Assembly: GCF_001522545.3 (NCBI RefSeq)
Contig: NC_031769.1
Span: 21,662,515 to 21,726,514, forward strand
Length of the DNA stretch: 64,000 bases
Direction: 5' to 3'
Origin: Parus major
Taxonomy: Eukaryota > Chordata > Aves > Passeriformes > Paridae
In this document: positions 31,467 to 44,010 of the stretch, piece by piece
Layout of the letters: each line of letters begins with the position of its first letter
How positions within the stretch are numbered: the first letter of the stretch is position 1
Notes under the pieces: generated by a model
Databases searched by the model: none
Told to the model about the DNA's origin: nothing
The model's input: only the letters and a program-made list of their open reading frames with translations
Translations under genes and position numbers: made by a program

Positions 31467-34400
31467 ATCTAATCCAGTATGAAGCAAAATCCTGTTGCAG
31501 GACACCATGAGTGAAGCATGCTTTAACCTAAATTAGCCCTTGGGATTATGCTGTAGAGAAATCAAGATACACAAGTTTAATTATCTTTCCTCCTTCTTAC
31601 AAATAAGTTGAAAACCAATTCATAGAGTATATTACTGCTGTATGGCCCTTGGGATACTTTTCTTGTTCCTCATTTCTTTGTCATTATATTCTTTTATAAT
31701 TACAGCAGGAAGCTGCCACTATTGCTCAACATCAGCTCTCCATAAGAAATGTAAAATTAGGCCCATTCAGGGAGGAGAACAAGAAGTATTCAGACAGATA
31801 TTTAAGTATGTTTACTTAATAAAAGTCATATTTTGGTGCATCCATATGTATCCCAGTATAGGGTAGGAACTTGTACAGCAAAGAGGAAAGGTAGGATTTC
31901 ATCCCTCTATTTTCAGGTAAGTCTCCTGAAGACTGTGTGGTATATTCCCATTAGTGAGAGGACTCGAGGTCAGGAGTAGTTGGGAAAGCAAGAGAAGGAC
32001 ACAGATAACACAGTTTCACCAAGAACATGCTCACTTGGATATAATCATTAGGCCTTCCTGCTGAAATGGCTCAAGGGAGGAGCGACAAAACAGAAGGAAG
32101 CTCCAAGAACCAAAGCCTTATTTCACAAGGAAATTATTTCATAAGGAAAGACTGAAATACAGTGAGTGTGTCTATGCAATAAGTTTCAAATCCCGGGCTG
32201 CAAATGAAGCTAAACTACCTAAACTTTTGACTATCAGAGAAGGTGTTTTCCTCTGAGTTAGGGGACACAGCTGAGGTGCTGTAACACGGGTGCCTGGTTT
32301 GATGCCAGCACTGCTGTGGGCTGACCAGGTGTCTGAAGTGACACTGAGCCATCACTGCTCATCTTGAGATGAACTGCTAACCAGCCATGCAGTTCCCACC
32401 AGAGACACAGTTTGGGTGAATGCAGCTATTTCAGATGCTCAAGGGAAAACCTTCTGTTCTCAAGCTACTGTCCCAAGGACACAGAGCTGTTGTGTTGTAT
32501 GTGACAGGATTCTTCTGGCGTCTTGGAAGCAGACGTGATTCTTACCTAAGTCCTTGTTTTTCACTTGTGAGCCATAGGAATGGTATAAGGCAACCTATTA
32601 ATCTGAGGCTTCCTTTTTCATGATAGAAAATGATGTGCTGACCGTATGAACATGCTGCATAGATAGAAAATGATGTACTGACAGTATGAACATGCTGCAT
32701 ACTCCAGAAAGGAATACTCCAAGCTTCAAGACCATTTGCTTCCTTGGGTTCAAGCACAAGTTTCCTAGACCATGCCTGAGACAAGTGTGATGTAGAAGAT
32801 GGCACAGACCCAGAAGCTGAGCCCTGAACACAACTTTGAACTTAACTTTTGGGCACTGTGTCTCAGGCTGTGGGAGCTGAACAGATGGAGAAACCAATTC
32901 ATCTGGGCTTCCCTGCCTGGGATTATTTTGCACAATGGTTGTCCCAGATTCCAGAAACAAAGGAATTCAAAGGCTGGCCTCTTACCTGTGTAACTGGAGA
33001 CAGACACACATGTGTTGTACGAGCCTAGCCAGAACTAGGAATTTGCCAAGCACACAAAATGTGAAGTACAATTGTTCCATTAGAATTTCTAAATGAAATA
33101 ATGTCATGGAAATACTTTGCCTTTTCTGGATCTCACTCTTCCTGTTTAAATGTTCCATTTCCCTGTAAAAGGTCAAATGAGACCCAATACAATATCGTGA
33201 TCAGAGATCAGGAGGGAAAAGAAAATCAAATTTCCACTTGCAAACAGTAGGATGAATGGCACAGCTATATAACTTGTGGCTCAAAATATGTGGGTTAAAG
33301 TTACCTCTGAGAAACATATATTTTAATTTATAGTACATGTTACAGGTAATAATAGAACCCAAAACTAGATTTACAAGTTGATAAACATTTTAGTATGTTT
33401 CTAAATTAACAACCAGTTTTGCATACAATCTCTTCCACCACAGTGTTCTGTTTTATTTATGTAGTGATAGATACCTAAGGATTTAGAAACAGTGATTTCA
33501 ACATCCCTTTATTTGGTTACATAAAGATATTTATTTTGGGTTTAGAACTAATTAGAAAACTATTTTTTTTCCATAAAATTTAAGTTTTTTATGGAAACAT
33601 GAAAACATCAAAAGACAAAAGCTATTAAAGCAAACATTTTGATTCAAAATGGAGCTGTGATTGTCTCATCTTCTCTTCCATCAGCAAAGTTCTTCATTTC
33701 ATATAGGAGGTGATTATATTTTCTCTATTTGCTCTTCTATTTGCTCTTCCTCTGTCTAGAATCTTCAGCAAAGGATTTATGCTTCATAAGTGAGCATTCT
33801 TTTGTTTCTTCATACATCACTTCTTTATTAAACCAAGATTCCACCAATCTGGGATACAATCAAGGAAAATGATCACAGTTTATGAAGCAACCTTTGAAAT
33901 TCATCAGATAATATATTTGAAAAATAGTCTCTCTTAAGGCAAATATTAGTCAAATACTGCTTCTTCCAAAGACAGCTGGGCAACAGAAAATATCAGATAT
34001 TTTTCTGGGATGGTATAAGTGTGATCTCTCTCTTCAATTTACACATATTATCATTGGAAGGGGTAGAAGTTTTGGCACAGAGAATTTGAAATGCCTGTCT
34101 TTTGAAACCAGCTTTTTGAAATTTACAAATTGAGACAACATCAGTGAGCTTCTACTCTCTTACCAGCAAACAAGAAAAGCTGCAGGAGGCCTGAAACACT
34201 GAAGCAGCTGAGAAAGACAAATATTTTGTTCAAGTTGTACATACAAAATGCCAATATGGAACATGCTTAAAATTAGGAGTTTTAACCACAGCACATCTAA
34301 CTGATTGGTGCCCAGAAAAGTTCCTAGTCCTGCCTATATCACCCACCTTTTATTGATGCCTAAAGATTTTTCCTTTTTATGTATTTTTCATATGTCTGTA

Positions 34401-35491
34401 GCTTTGTAGATCATTAACACATGCTTATACAGCACCTGGTATTTTTCCTACCCTTTCTCTTAAATTTTAGAAAAATAAGCTAACCTTATAACACATTCCT
34501 GAAATACTTTTTAGTCTTATTTTGAGGTAGAGGACCTATAAAAAGAACATTTTGTTTTCTATTCAGAATCTAAGAGATAACAAGAAGTGGGGTAAAGAAG
34601 CCCTGGATCAACTCCAATGGGGCAGTACCTGGGGTAAAATTACCTAATCAATTGCTTTTCTAATTGGACAATGTTTGTCAGATATGATAATTTGTTAAAC
34701 TTATAAAAAATGTGGAAATCTGATACTGTGTGTGCCCATAGCCCACAGCTATGGATGCACCCAGAAGTTCCCAATGAAGAACTGTTTGGTTTGTTTATCA
34801 TGCCATTTTAATACTGATGCAAGGGTTTTTGTCTTTTGGTATCAGGCAACATTCTGAAGCATGTTCCCATGGCTTCTCAGGTTTCTCATTGGTTATTTGT
34901 ACAGAGATTGTCTGAAAGAGCATCCTTTAAGGTTCTTCAGTGCTACATGCAGGTGTGCAGAGAAATTCTGCAACACTGAAAAGCCAATGCAGACATCTCA
35001 GTGAAAGCAGCAGATATAGAATGAAACCAAAACAACCTACCAGGTACTACTACTATCAGCAAAACCAGAGACAAATAATAACTTTTCTGAAGCGCATAAT
35101 ATATGCTGAGAAAGATTAGAACATATTTACCAAGACTTGCAAAGTCACTCCAAATGTCTTTTGCTACATTTTGAAGAAGGCAAAGTTCAGCCACTGATAG
35201 CACTGTCACTGAACATGAAAATACTAATTTTTTGTTCAATGATGCTCATGATTAGATGAGATATCACAAAAGAAAGCTTTGAAATTTTGAGTGCTATTTA
35301 AGATCATATAGAAAAATACTAAGTATTTAAAATAATTTTCTTTTCCTTTCAGTGCTTTCCTCAGTTTAACTTTGTAGTTTCACATAAAAGACATGCTCTG
35401 GAGTAGAGCTACAGGAATAATGGTGAGTTTTGATGTTTACAACTGCAGTGATGTAAAATTTTACACTCACACCAGTATGAAAAATGAAATG
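31467..35491. other. Intergenic, with one short tandem duplication
   Basis: AT-rich sequence without recognisable genes or interspersed repeats. The 40-bp duplication at 32622-32701 is listed separately. A slightly GC-richer patch at about 32230-32960 with several short open frames on both strands matches nothing I know. Confidence 0.5.
32622..32701. repeat. 40-bp tandem duplication, two copies
   Basis: Copy 1 is 32622-32661 and copy 2 is 32662-32701, each starting GATAGAAAATGATGT and ending AACATGCTGCATA. They differ at only two positions (G/A and C/A), so the duplication is fairly recent or conserved by conversion. Confidence 0.93.
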
Positions 35492-35532
35492 TTCTTTTTT
35501 TCTTTTTCTTCCCCCCCCCCCCTTTTTTTTTT
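35492..35532. repeat. 41-bp pure polypyrimidine tract with C12-T10
   Basis: The + strand is T or C without interruption for 41 bases, including a run of 12 C (35511-35522) and then 10 T (35523-35532). It is a sequencing-error and indel hotspot and could form triplex or i-motif structure in vitro. Confidence 0.9.
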
Positions 35533-38500
35533 AATTAGATATTGATGGAGTACAAGGGGAAAGGACCACATGGTGGCCAGATTCTCATGTTGATTCTAGA
35601 AAGAGTTTCCTAGTACCATTGTCAGAGGTAGAGCACTCCTGATGATGGATCAAGGTGCAATTCAACAGACCATTCCATATATTCTTAAATCAAGGATCTA
35701 GGATAGATCTCATTCCTACTGCCTGTCCTGTTGTCTGTGGGCAGGCAGGAATTTTCTTGCTTTCTTTGTTTTGTGAGAATGTGGTACATTATGGTCATTT
35801 GGAATATCCAGTGATGAAGGCAGTCAAAGACAAACTAAAACTGCAAATATTCCCAAGGAACATAACTACTATCAAGCACAGTCCTAGAGTTAAATCTACA
35901 TTTTCAGAACCTTTATAATCTCTCCAAACACCAGCCTATTATATGCCAGAAAAGTTATTTTAAAAGACTTCTCTGCCTTGGATAGCAAAGTGACAAATGA
36001 CAATAGATATGTAAAAAGAAGTGGTAGGTCAGTCAGGAATTGCAGACCAGTGTGAAAGTGGTAAAAAAGAACAGCTGAAAAGTTTAGCTGGCAAACTAAA
36101 AATAATCTTTCAATGTCACAATAACTTGAAAAGTAACAAGGGGTGTGGGGGAAAAGGTAAATCCCACAGTGACAAATATCAGCTGAGACCTTGTGAAAAT
36201 AAACAATTACTTGTGCTATGTAGGAAAGGGAAATCACGGACTTGAAGTCTTCTGCCTGGGAAAAACAAAATGTCTTTCAGCTGAAAGGCACTGAGAGAAA
36301 CAATTGTGAGAAAATAACCAGGCAAGACAGAAAAGAGTAATTATGACAAATCATGACATGACAAATCTTTTATAAGATTCCTAAGGTGGGAGAGGGCAGA
36401 GCACTAAAGAAGTGCACATATTCAAATCCAATATTAAGTTTGAAATGACACCTGGAGTTCACTGGCAGGAAAACATCCAAGTGAGCAGAAAGGATTTCTT
36501 CTACCACTGAGAAATGTTTAACCCCAGTACCATTAGCTCAAGCTTCTTTTTCATCTGCTCTCTCTGCACAAAGTATCTAACAGTGCTTGCAGGATAGGGT
36601 TAGGGTTAGGGATGGGATTGCACCACTAGACAGCTTCAACCCTCCTCAACCCTTCTCAGCCCCTCCAGACTAAGAAAGCAGCCCTTGGAGTAAAGCAAAT
36701 TCCATCCAGAAAGTTTTACAAAAAAATATAACTATACATGAAATTGTACTAATAGCAACTCATTAGACAGTTCTAAACACTTATATAAAATTAAAAGCAA
36801 CCATTCATTCACAATTTAAAAATTATAAGGCCAAGACTCCAACACAAAGAAAAGTTGATAGTCTAGTTGTAAACCCTGGAAAATATGCTTATACAACAGT
36901 AAAAATAGATTAAACAACAGTAAAAAATCTGTAAGTATTAAATCATAAAAAATTATTCTATAATTACAAATATTAGGAACAGCAGGAGACTGCATTAAGT
37001 GAAGAACTAAGAGAACAGGTATTACAACCCCTGCTGTTTCTGCAAACATTTTTAGTAGCTGAAGAAGCAATGGAATGAGGCCAAAAGGAATGAGTTTCTA
37101 GAAGCTATTTACCAACTATAAACTAGCAAAGGAACAGGGAATTCCAGTTACATTGCAAGCTGTTAAAGTGTTTTTTTCTCTTTCTCTTTTCTCCCCCGAA
37201 TGGCTGTTCAGTATGAAAAATGACTCTGTCAGCAGACACTCTTCACAGCCCACCCTGATCAGCAGCCTTCATTGTTTTATTGAGACAAATGGGCAATAAG
37301 TAACTAAAACATTTCATGTACATGGAGTTAAAAATGCAGAAACAACGTTTTGCCATGTGGCAACAGAAACCAAAGAACAAATCTGTATCCACCCTAAAAA
37401 AACCAATTAGCAATGAGCAGTCTGCTCTGAACTATTCCTTCATAAAAGTCCCCTCAGGTAGAGTTGTGCAAAAAGATTTACAGACTAAAAAAAATTTTGA
37501 GTTGATTTAGCCAATGATTATTGTTACAATAAACACTAATTATTCCTATAACTGTCCAGTATAAGCACTATTTCTTAGCTGTATATGATAAACAGGGAAT
37601 GGTGATCACCTTTTTTTAAATTTTCTGCTCTGCTTTTCTTTCATAAAGAAAGAGGTATGAAAGCTTATTCTGTTTGTTTAAAACTTATTAATCATGTTTT
37701 AAACAATTTTTAAAGGCTTATTTTTTTACTGAAAAATAAGACTTTCCCAAAACTAAAACATTTTACAATAAAACATCAAGTGTTACAAAATGTTTAAATT
37801 AAAATAATGTGAAATGCAGTTTGTTCAAAGTTTTTTCTGATTTTTCTTGATATTTTCTAATAAAAATTCGTGCACTGCACATGATATTTTGTTTCCTCAT
37901 TAAAAAAACTTCAATAACTCACATCTTATACCATTCCTGAGTTGAAATTTGACAGAATGTCTTTCTATGACATTTCAATAGTTCAGTCTTTCAGTGATAA
38001 CCATTAACCAGTCTCCATCATAAGTCTCTAAAACGCTCAGAGTTCTGGGTTTAGTGATGTCTCAACAAATTCCCAAATCCTTGTCCAAGCTACGTGCTGA
38101 CTTTGCACTTTTTCCTTAATTTCTTCTGTTCCTTTAAGAAGGATTGAACACAGTGAAAGCTTTGCTGAAGTCCTTGCTTTGAGGCTGGCAGAGTAACTAT
38201 GAAGCTGGTACCCAGCTCCCAGCACAACACAGTATCTCACTTGTGTGTGCTGAGCCGTCCTTCCCCAAGCTGCAGGCAGCTGATGTGGATTCAGGTTTCC
38301 TGAGAGTGAATCATGACCTGCTTCTGCACACCGTGGCTTTAACACCAGGACACTGGACAAATACACACCCTTCTACCCTTGCTACCATTCTTGCAGCTCA
38401 AGCTTTCTTGACCACCATTAGTTGACACTTTAATATTTTCTTTTCTTCTTTTTTACCAGCCACCCTCCCTTTTGAATTTCATTATTCCTTTTTACTATTT

Positions 38501-41500
38501 TTGAATGGTTTTTTTTAGTTTCTCTCTTCATAATCAGTTTAAAATTTCGTGTCAGATTAAATTGTGGCAGGGTTTGCTTCAGAAGAAAAAATAGCAAGTT
38601 TTATAGTCTAAGTCTATTTTTTCCCCTCAAATGAACAGAAAAAAATCAATTACTAGCTAGCGGTATACAACAATTTGTGCTTCTGTGCTGATTCAGGCTC
38701 TCTGCAGACAAAGGAAAAAATAATAACATGCTAAGATACACAGAGTAGAGCAAACCTGTAATCACTGGCTCCAGAAGCACTGAATCTTCCCAACTGGGCT
38801 GAATGGAGAATCTTCATTAGTTGTCACTGGGGAGGTACATATTCTATTTGCAGGACAGCAAGTTCAAATGCAAGAACTAGCAAGACCTAAGGACTGAAAC
38901 TGCATGTAGAGAAAGGTACTAAGTCTGCTTTCCAACTTTCCTTGTCTCCCATCTTCCCATTAGGGACCTTCATTAAAGAGTATGTGTTCTGGATGGAAAA
39001 AAAAACTCCTTTTCACCTTGTGGGAAGATTGCAGAATTTATTTGCATCAGTTTGCTGCCAACACTTTCTTATCAGAGCCCTTCTTCCACTAGCTAGTTTC
39101 CCCACAGACCAAAGATTTCCAGTCCCCTATTAACCACAGGAGGGAATGGCCATGAACATTTGTGTCTGGATATAGTTCACTGTGTCATATCAATTTGCTA
39201 ATGCGAGGCAGACAGAAAAACATTAAAATGTATATCTTGCATAGGAAGAGCATCTTTTCATCTCTTTAAAAAAGTGGTCTACTGGAATAAAGGTTTTCCC
39301 TTATTAAAACCTTTTACTTAAGAATATTTGCTGTGCTATAACCAGTGAAGTAATACCAGAGTGCCATAGACAACCAAAACTATTCCTGCCCAGCTGAATC
39401 AGTGTGAAAATTAGACCAGCTCAAAGGGAAAGAAGTGTCAGGACATCAGATGTGTTATGCTGAGATCTCTGATGGCAGATTCACATTGTGGGCACAGGTG
39501 GGCACAGCCCCTTGCACATCTCCCCACCACATCTTCCCCCTACTTTCCTCTCTGGGTCGTGACTCTGAGCTCTGCCCTCCCCAGCGTTTCCCTTTGCACA
39601 CAGCTCATGTCACCACGCACTATCCAGCCTGTCCTTCCCGGCCATGAGTGTCCTCCCTGCCTCCATTTCCATTTCCCATACCCTCAAATTTCTTCTCTGA
39701 GTCCTCATCCCTTCTCTTCCCCACGTGTTAACATGGGGTTTTTATTTTTGGCACATGAGTGGTTATGTGTCCTTTTTTTCACCAGATACCAGTTCATCAG
39801 GTTATAAGTACAGAACCAGAGCACATTATTCAACAAAGCATACTAGTTCTGGCTGCTTTCCAGCATATAAAAATACTAATTTCCAGTAAATTATATACGC
39901 CTGTAGGAAAGGTACAACACCCTGTTGGGAATCCAACATGGCTTCTCTATATATAATATTTTTCTCTGCCTGCAATAAATTGCATTATATGAAAATATAT
40001 GTAGCTCTCCAGTATTTTGATATAAATCTACCTGAAGAAAGTTAACACACATCTAAGAGCATGTATACCAGCTGCATATAGCCACAGAACTTGTTCCACT
40101 TTGGGGTAAAAAGAACAAAGTTAAAGAGATTAAAACAGTGGTCTCTTGCTCCTTAGAATTAAGAATGAGAAATTAAAATTATATGAGTAAAGAAACAGAT
40201 CACAACTCTAATTATATGCTTCCAGATTTACTTGTGCTTATTCTGTAAATGTAATTTCTACAAGAAATGTGATACTCTTACAGATGTAAATGTTTGTGGC
40301 GCAGCCTCCAGAAGTGAGTTGGGTGAAGTGAGCTGGGTTTTGCTAATTTTAGGATATACAGTTTCAGCCTTCATGTTTTGCTGACCTTTATTTTAATCAA
40401 CTATTGCTAGTGATAGACAAACTTGCTTTACCTTTACTTCAACTCCCTACAATGAGTACATAAAGAAAGACAAACCTTATCAGAAGTGTAAGCCCTCCAG
40501 AACAATTTCAGGTGCTGGAGTTTGCTAACAAGAATGCTCTGCTGTTAGAAATCACTGCTTCTGTCTAGCTACAGTTTACATGTTTTCTGTTTTCTGTTTG
40601 ATGAGGAATAAAGATATGAAATTTGCTAGCAACAGCACCCCTTATTAACAGTAGTGTCTCTCTGGAAGGTGCTGGCAATTTTTCTATCAGCATTTTCTGA
40701 CACAGGTATCCCTGTGAACAACTCTCAGTTTGCAGTTATGCACACTATAATTTCATCCCTGGAAACATCCTCTGATGCCGGAATTTTACATAACTTGGTT
40801 GCAAAATTTACAGTGGCAATTTAGTCTAATTTGCTGAACCTCATTGTCTTTAAAGTCCTCTTAGATGCAGTAGTCCTTCACAGTTTTCATGTCTCTTCTC
40901 TCTCCAATGACAGCAAAAACCTACCTTGCAATATTAAAAGTACAGTCACACCTGCTTAAGCCACAGCATCTACATCCACTGATTAAAACTCCTTGGGAAA
41001 AAAGCCAGAGGAAAGAGTTCTTCTGAGCTGCAGGATGCCAAGCTGACAGTGTTGATGAAGAAGATACAACCAGCAATCCTCAGTTCCCTCTCCCTTCAAC
41101 ATGAGAAAATGAGATCTACAGGCATGGTTTTCCACTGTTGTCTTGGGGAGCCATTGAATTTCCTTTCACCTCACTAGGAAAATGTGTGTCTGTAGCTAGT
41201 CTGTAATGCCCTGTGATTAAACTATTCAGCTTCTCCCTCTTTACTCTGATTATATCTTAGAAACTGTTCTCAGACTGAGTCAGGAGCTCTCAATGCACCA
41301 TGTGCATGAAATATTCACTCTTGCCTATATGTACACATATAAGCTCCCACGGTTAGCCAGGGGTCCTGCTCCCTGGACAGGACTGCACTGGTTTCCATCA
41401 CAGCTTCTGCACATTAAGGCATTTTGTCACATAGATATACCCTCAGTGCTGGTGAGTGATTAATGTGATAAAAAGGAGAACAGCCTTTTGGGAATTACAT

Positions 41501-43911
41501 CCTTGAAAACATGAAATCACTCAATAAAGCTTTGACAAGGCTCTATCACAAACACTTCCCCTCTCTCTCCTCATAATATCAGTGTTAAAAGCAAGCCAAA
41601 AAAATTCTGTCAATATTTCTCTGTTCAGAAAGAGCAGTTCAGGATGAGCAATCATCCCATGTGCACTGGTCAGCTACATGTGAAGATGTAGGTACTCATC
41701 TTGGCAGTATGTGTTATGATCCCCTGCCTTGCTAATGGGCTTCCTGCCACGTCTCCTGCTTGCTGGGTGGCCTCTGAGGCTGGCAGGCACCATGCCCATC
41801 CCAGAAACAGGTTGAGAAGCTCAGGCCTGACAGGTGCTCTTCACTTACCTCAGAGCCAAGTGGTCCCAAGTGCCAGACCAGCCCACCTGGCATTAGGACT
41901 CCCAGGTACTTCCAAACACAGGATTTTCCCTGTCCAGAGAAGGAGAAGGTGGGATTTCCTACATCTCATTCAGCCAGCCTTGCAGTCTGGAGTTTTACTG
42001 GGAATTTTCTTGTGCCTCTCAGGGTCAGGCTCTGACTAGGAGCAACCCAAACAAACTGAAGACCTGGTAGAAAGAGGAGATGCTGTACATTCCTGAGCTG
42101 TGTTATTCTCTTCCCTGAAAAACCTCAATTACTCTGGTTTGAAATGAGATGGTATCTCAAATGCTTGAATATTCTTGCAGAAACAAAGCTTGTTTCCCAC
42201 TGTTCTCTGTAAAAAGAGACCATAATGGCAAACTGAGGTCTCATAGGTGTCACGGGTTGACTCAAAATTTTCAAGGGAAATACCTTTCCCTTTGCTTTCT
42301 AAATATATTGGTGTTTTCTCTTGCAAACTCAAACATCCAAAACATTTCCAGTTTTAACTCTGGCTTATCAGGTTTCCTGGAACAAGTGTTTCATCTGGCT
42401 TTCCCTTTCCTGAGCAGGGCATCTTCTTCCATATCTTCCATGATTTTGACCAAAAGTCTGAGTACCAGAGGGGCCTGGCAGGTGCTCTCCATGTCAGAAA
42501 ACCTGTCACTGCTGGCACTTATTCACATGCCTCATGACATCAACATTCCTACTCTGACACTACTATGCTGCCTAATTATTTTTGATGTCATGGTTGCTGC
42601 TGTGGCACATGGAGCTGTTGGCCCTAAGAGCCTTATGCAATCACAGGAACCCCTGTCTGTGGGAGTTCACTAGGCTCCATGATTACCACCAGACACCTTT
42701 GCTTTATTAGCTTCTCCTCAAAAAGGCTGATGCCAGGTACAAAATTCCAGGCTCTTCGTGGGCTGCTCTGCACTGACCAGTGAATAAAAGGGGAAGGTTA
42801 TCCTGCCAGTCCAAGTGCTCCAGCCAGGCTGGACACTGCCATGCACCGTGCTTGGTCCATGGCTAGAGACAGCAGGGAAGGAAGGCTATGAATGAGGCCA
42901 TTTGTGTCAACCTCAGCAACACTGCCTGGTGCCCAAGAACCTTGGTTATTTAAATGTCTGGTTCTGGCTCCTTTAAAACACCTAACCCCTGTACAAAGTC
43001 ATATTTATTTTCCACTGCAAGCAATCTCCTACATTTTGTCCTCCAGACTTATAGCTGTCTTATCTTTCTAACCACCTCCAAATGCCAGATTGTCACCTTT
43101 TGTCATAAACATTAATTATTCAGGCAAAACAAATAAATCTTCTAGGTTTTGGGGCTTTGTCTGCTTTTTTCTTCTATCTGGCCAATGTGATAGAATAGTT
43201 TCTATGGACCCCCTAAGTGAAATATATAAGAAACCAGTCCTCCTCCTGGGATGAAGTAAAAACATGCAGAGTCTATAGTGAGGCTTCATCTTCAAAGAGG
43301 CCACCCATGTTTTCCAGGATAAGCTTTCTACTGTTACAGAGCACTGGCAGAAAGGTGACAAGGAACAGTACTTAAACCTTCAATGTCCACTCAGAATATA
43401 AGTATTTTAAAGACATTTTCCTAGGAGTGCCCTGGCACTGATGGCTCAGAGAAATATTGTTGAAAAAACAGGTGAAACAGTTCTTGTTACAGTAAACATG
43501 AATTAAGTTTAATAGCCTTCTGCCCTCCATTTCAGGCCTCAAGTGCTCTCAAAAGGTCAATAAAATATCCCCTTTATTATAGTCTGTCAAATAATGCAGA
43601 CAATGCAGGTGAAAGGTTGTCAAATAAGTAAAGAGAAATGTGCAAAGCAAATACACAGGAACAAACCAAAGGCACGTGACCATACGTGCTCCTGAAAGGC
43701 TTTGCTTCCCAAGTATTGGACAAAGCTGCCATGGTTCCTCCTGCCCTGGAGGACAGGGTTATCCTCTCCAACTCCTTCTCACAGCCACAAACCACAGAGC
43801 TGGGCTCCACATCACAGCGACAGGCCAGTGGCAGCACCACCTAGGTAATGCCTGGGCCTATCATGATGGTATTAAAGGAATCTTTGAACTGCCCACCTGT
43901 GGATGGGGCAG
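35533..43911. other. Intergenic, nothing recognised
   Basis: About 8.4 kb without a recognisable gene. It holds a 17-bp telomere-like stretch (36595-36611), a pyrimidine-rich GC-richer patch at about 39430-39720, and a 174-codon + strand open frame (42149-42673) of unknown and probably chance origin. The sequence TGTCACGGGTTGAC at 42249-42262 resembles the start of a passerine LTR, but the following sequence does not continue the match. Confidence 0.45.
36595..36611 (+). repeat. Short interstitial telomere-like (TTAGGG)n
   Basis: TAGGGTTAGGGTTAGGG, just under three exact TTAGGG units, followed by GATGGG. It is too short to call a telomeric insertion; it may be chance or a scar of end repair. 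Confidence 0.6.
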
Positions 43912-44010
43912 TATCACAGGATAGCTCAGGCTGGAAGGGGCCAGAAAGAGACCTCTAGTCCAACCTCCTGCTGAAATGCAAGGTCCCTCTGCAGGACAGG
44001 AGCCAGGATA
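43912..44010 (-). mobile_element. CR1 LINE 3' end fragment, minus strand, diverged
   Basis: The + strand begins ATCACAGGATAGCTCAGGCTGG and continues with a GACCTCTAGTCCAACCTCCTG block, the reverse complement of a common CR1 3' end. It is short, diverged and 5'-truncated, and the right boundary is approximate. Confidence 0.75.

Noticed and set aside
42149..42673. 174-codon + strand open frame
   Set aside because: No recognisable domain or splice context, and a hydrophobic T-rich composition. A TGTCACGGGTTGAC LTR-like start inside it does not continue as an LTR. Treated as chance.
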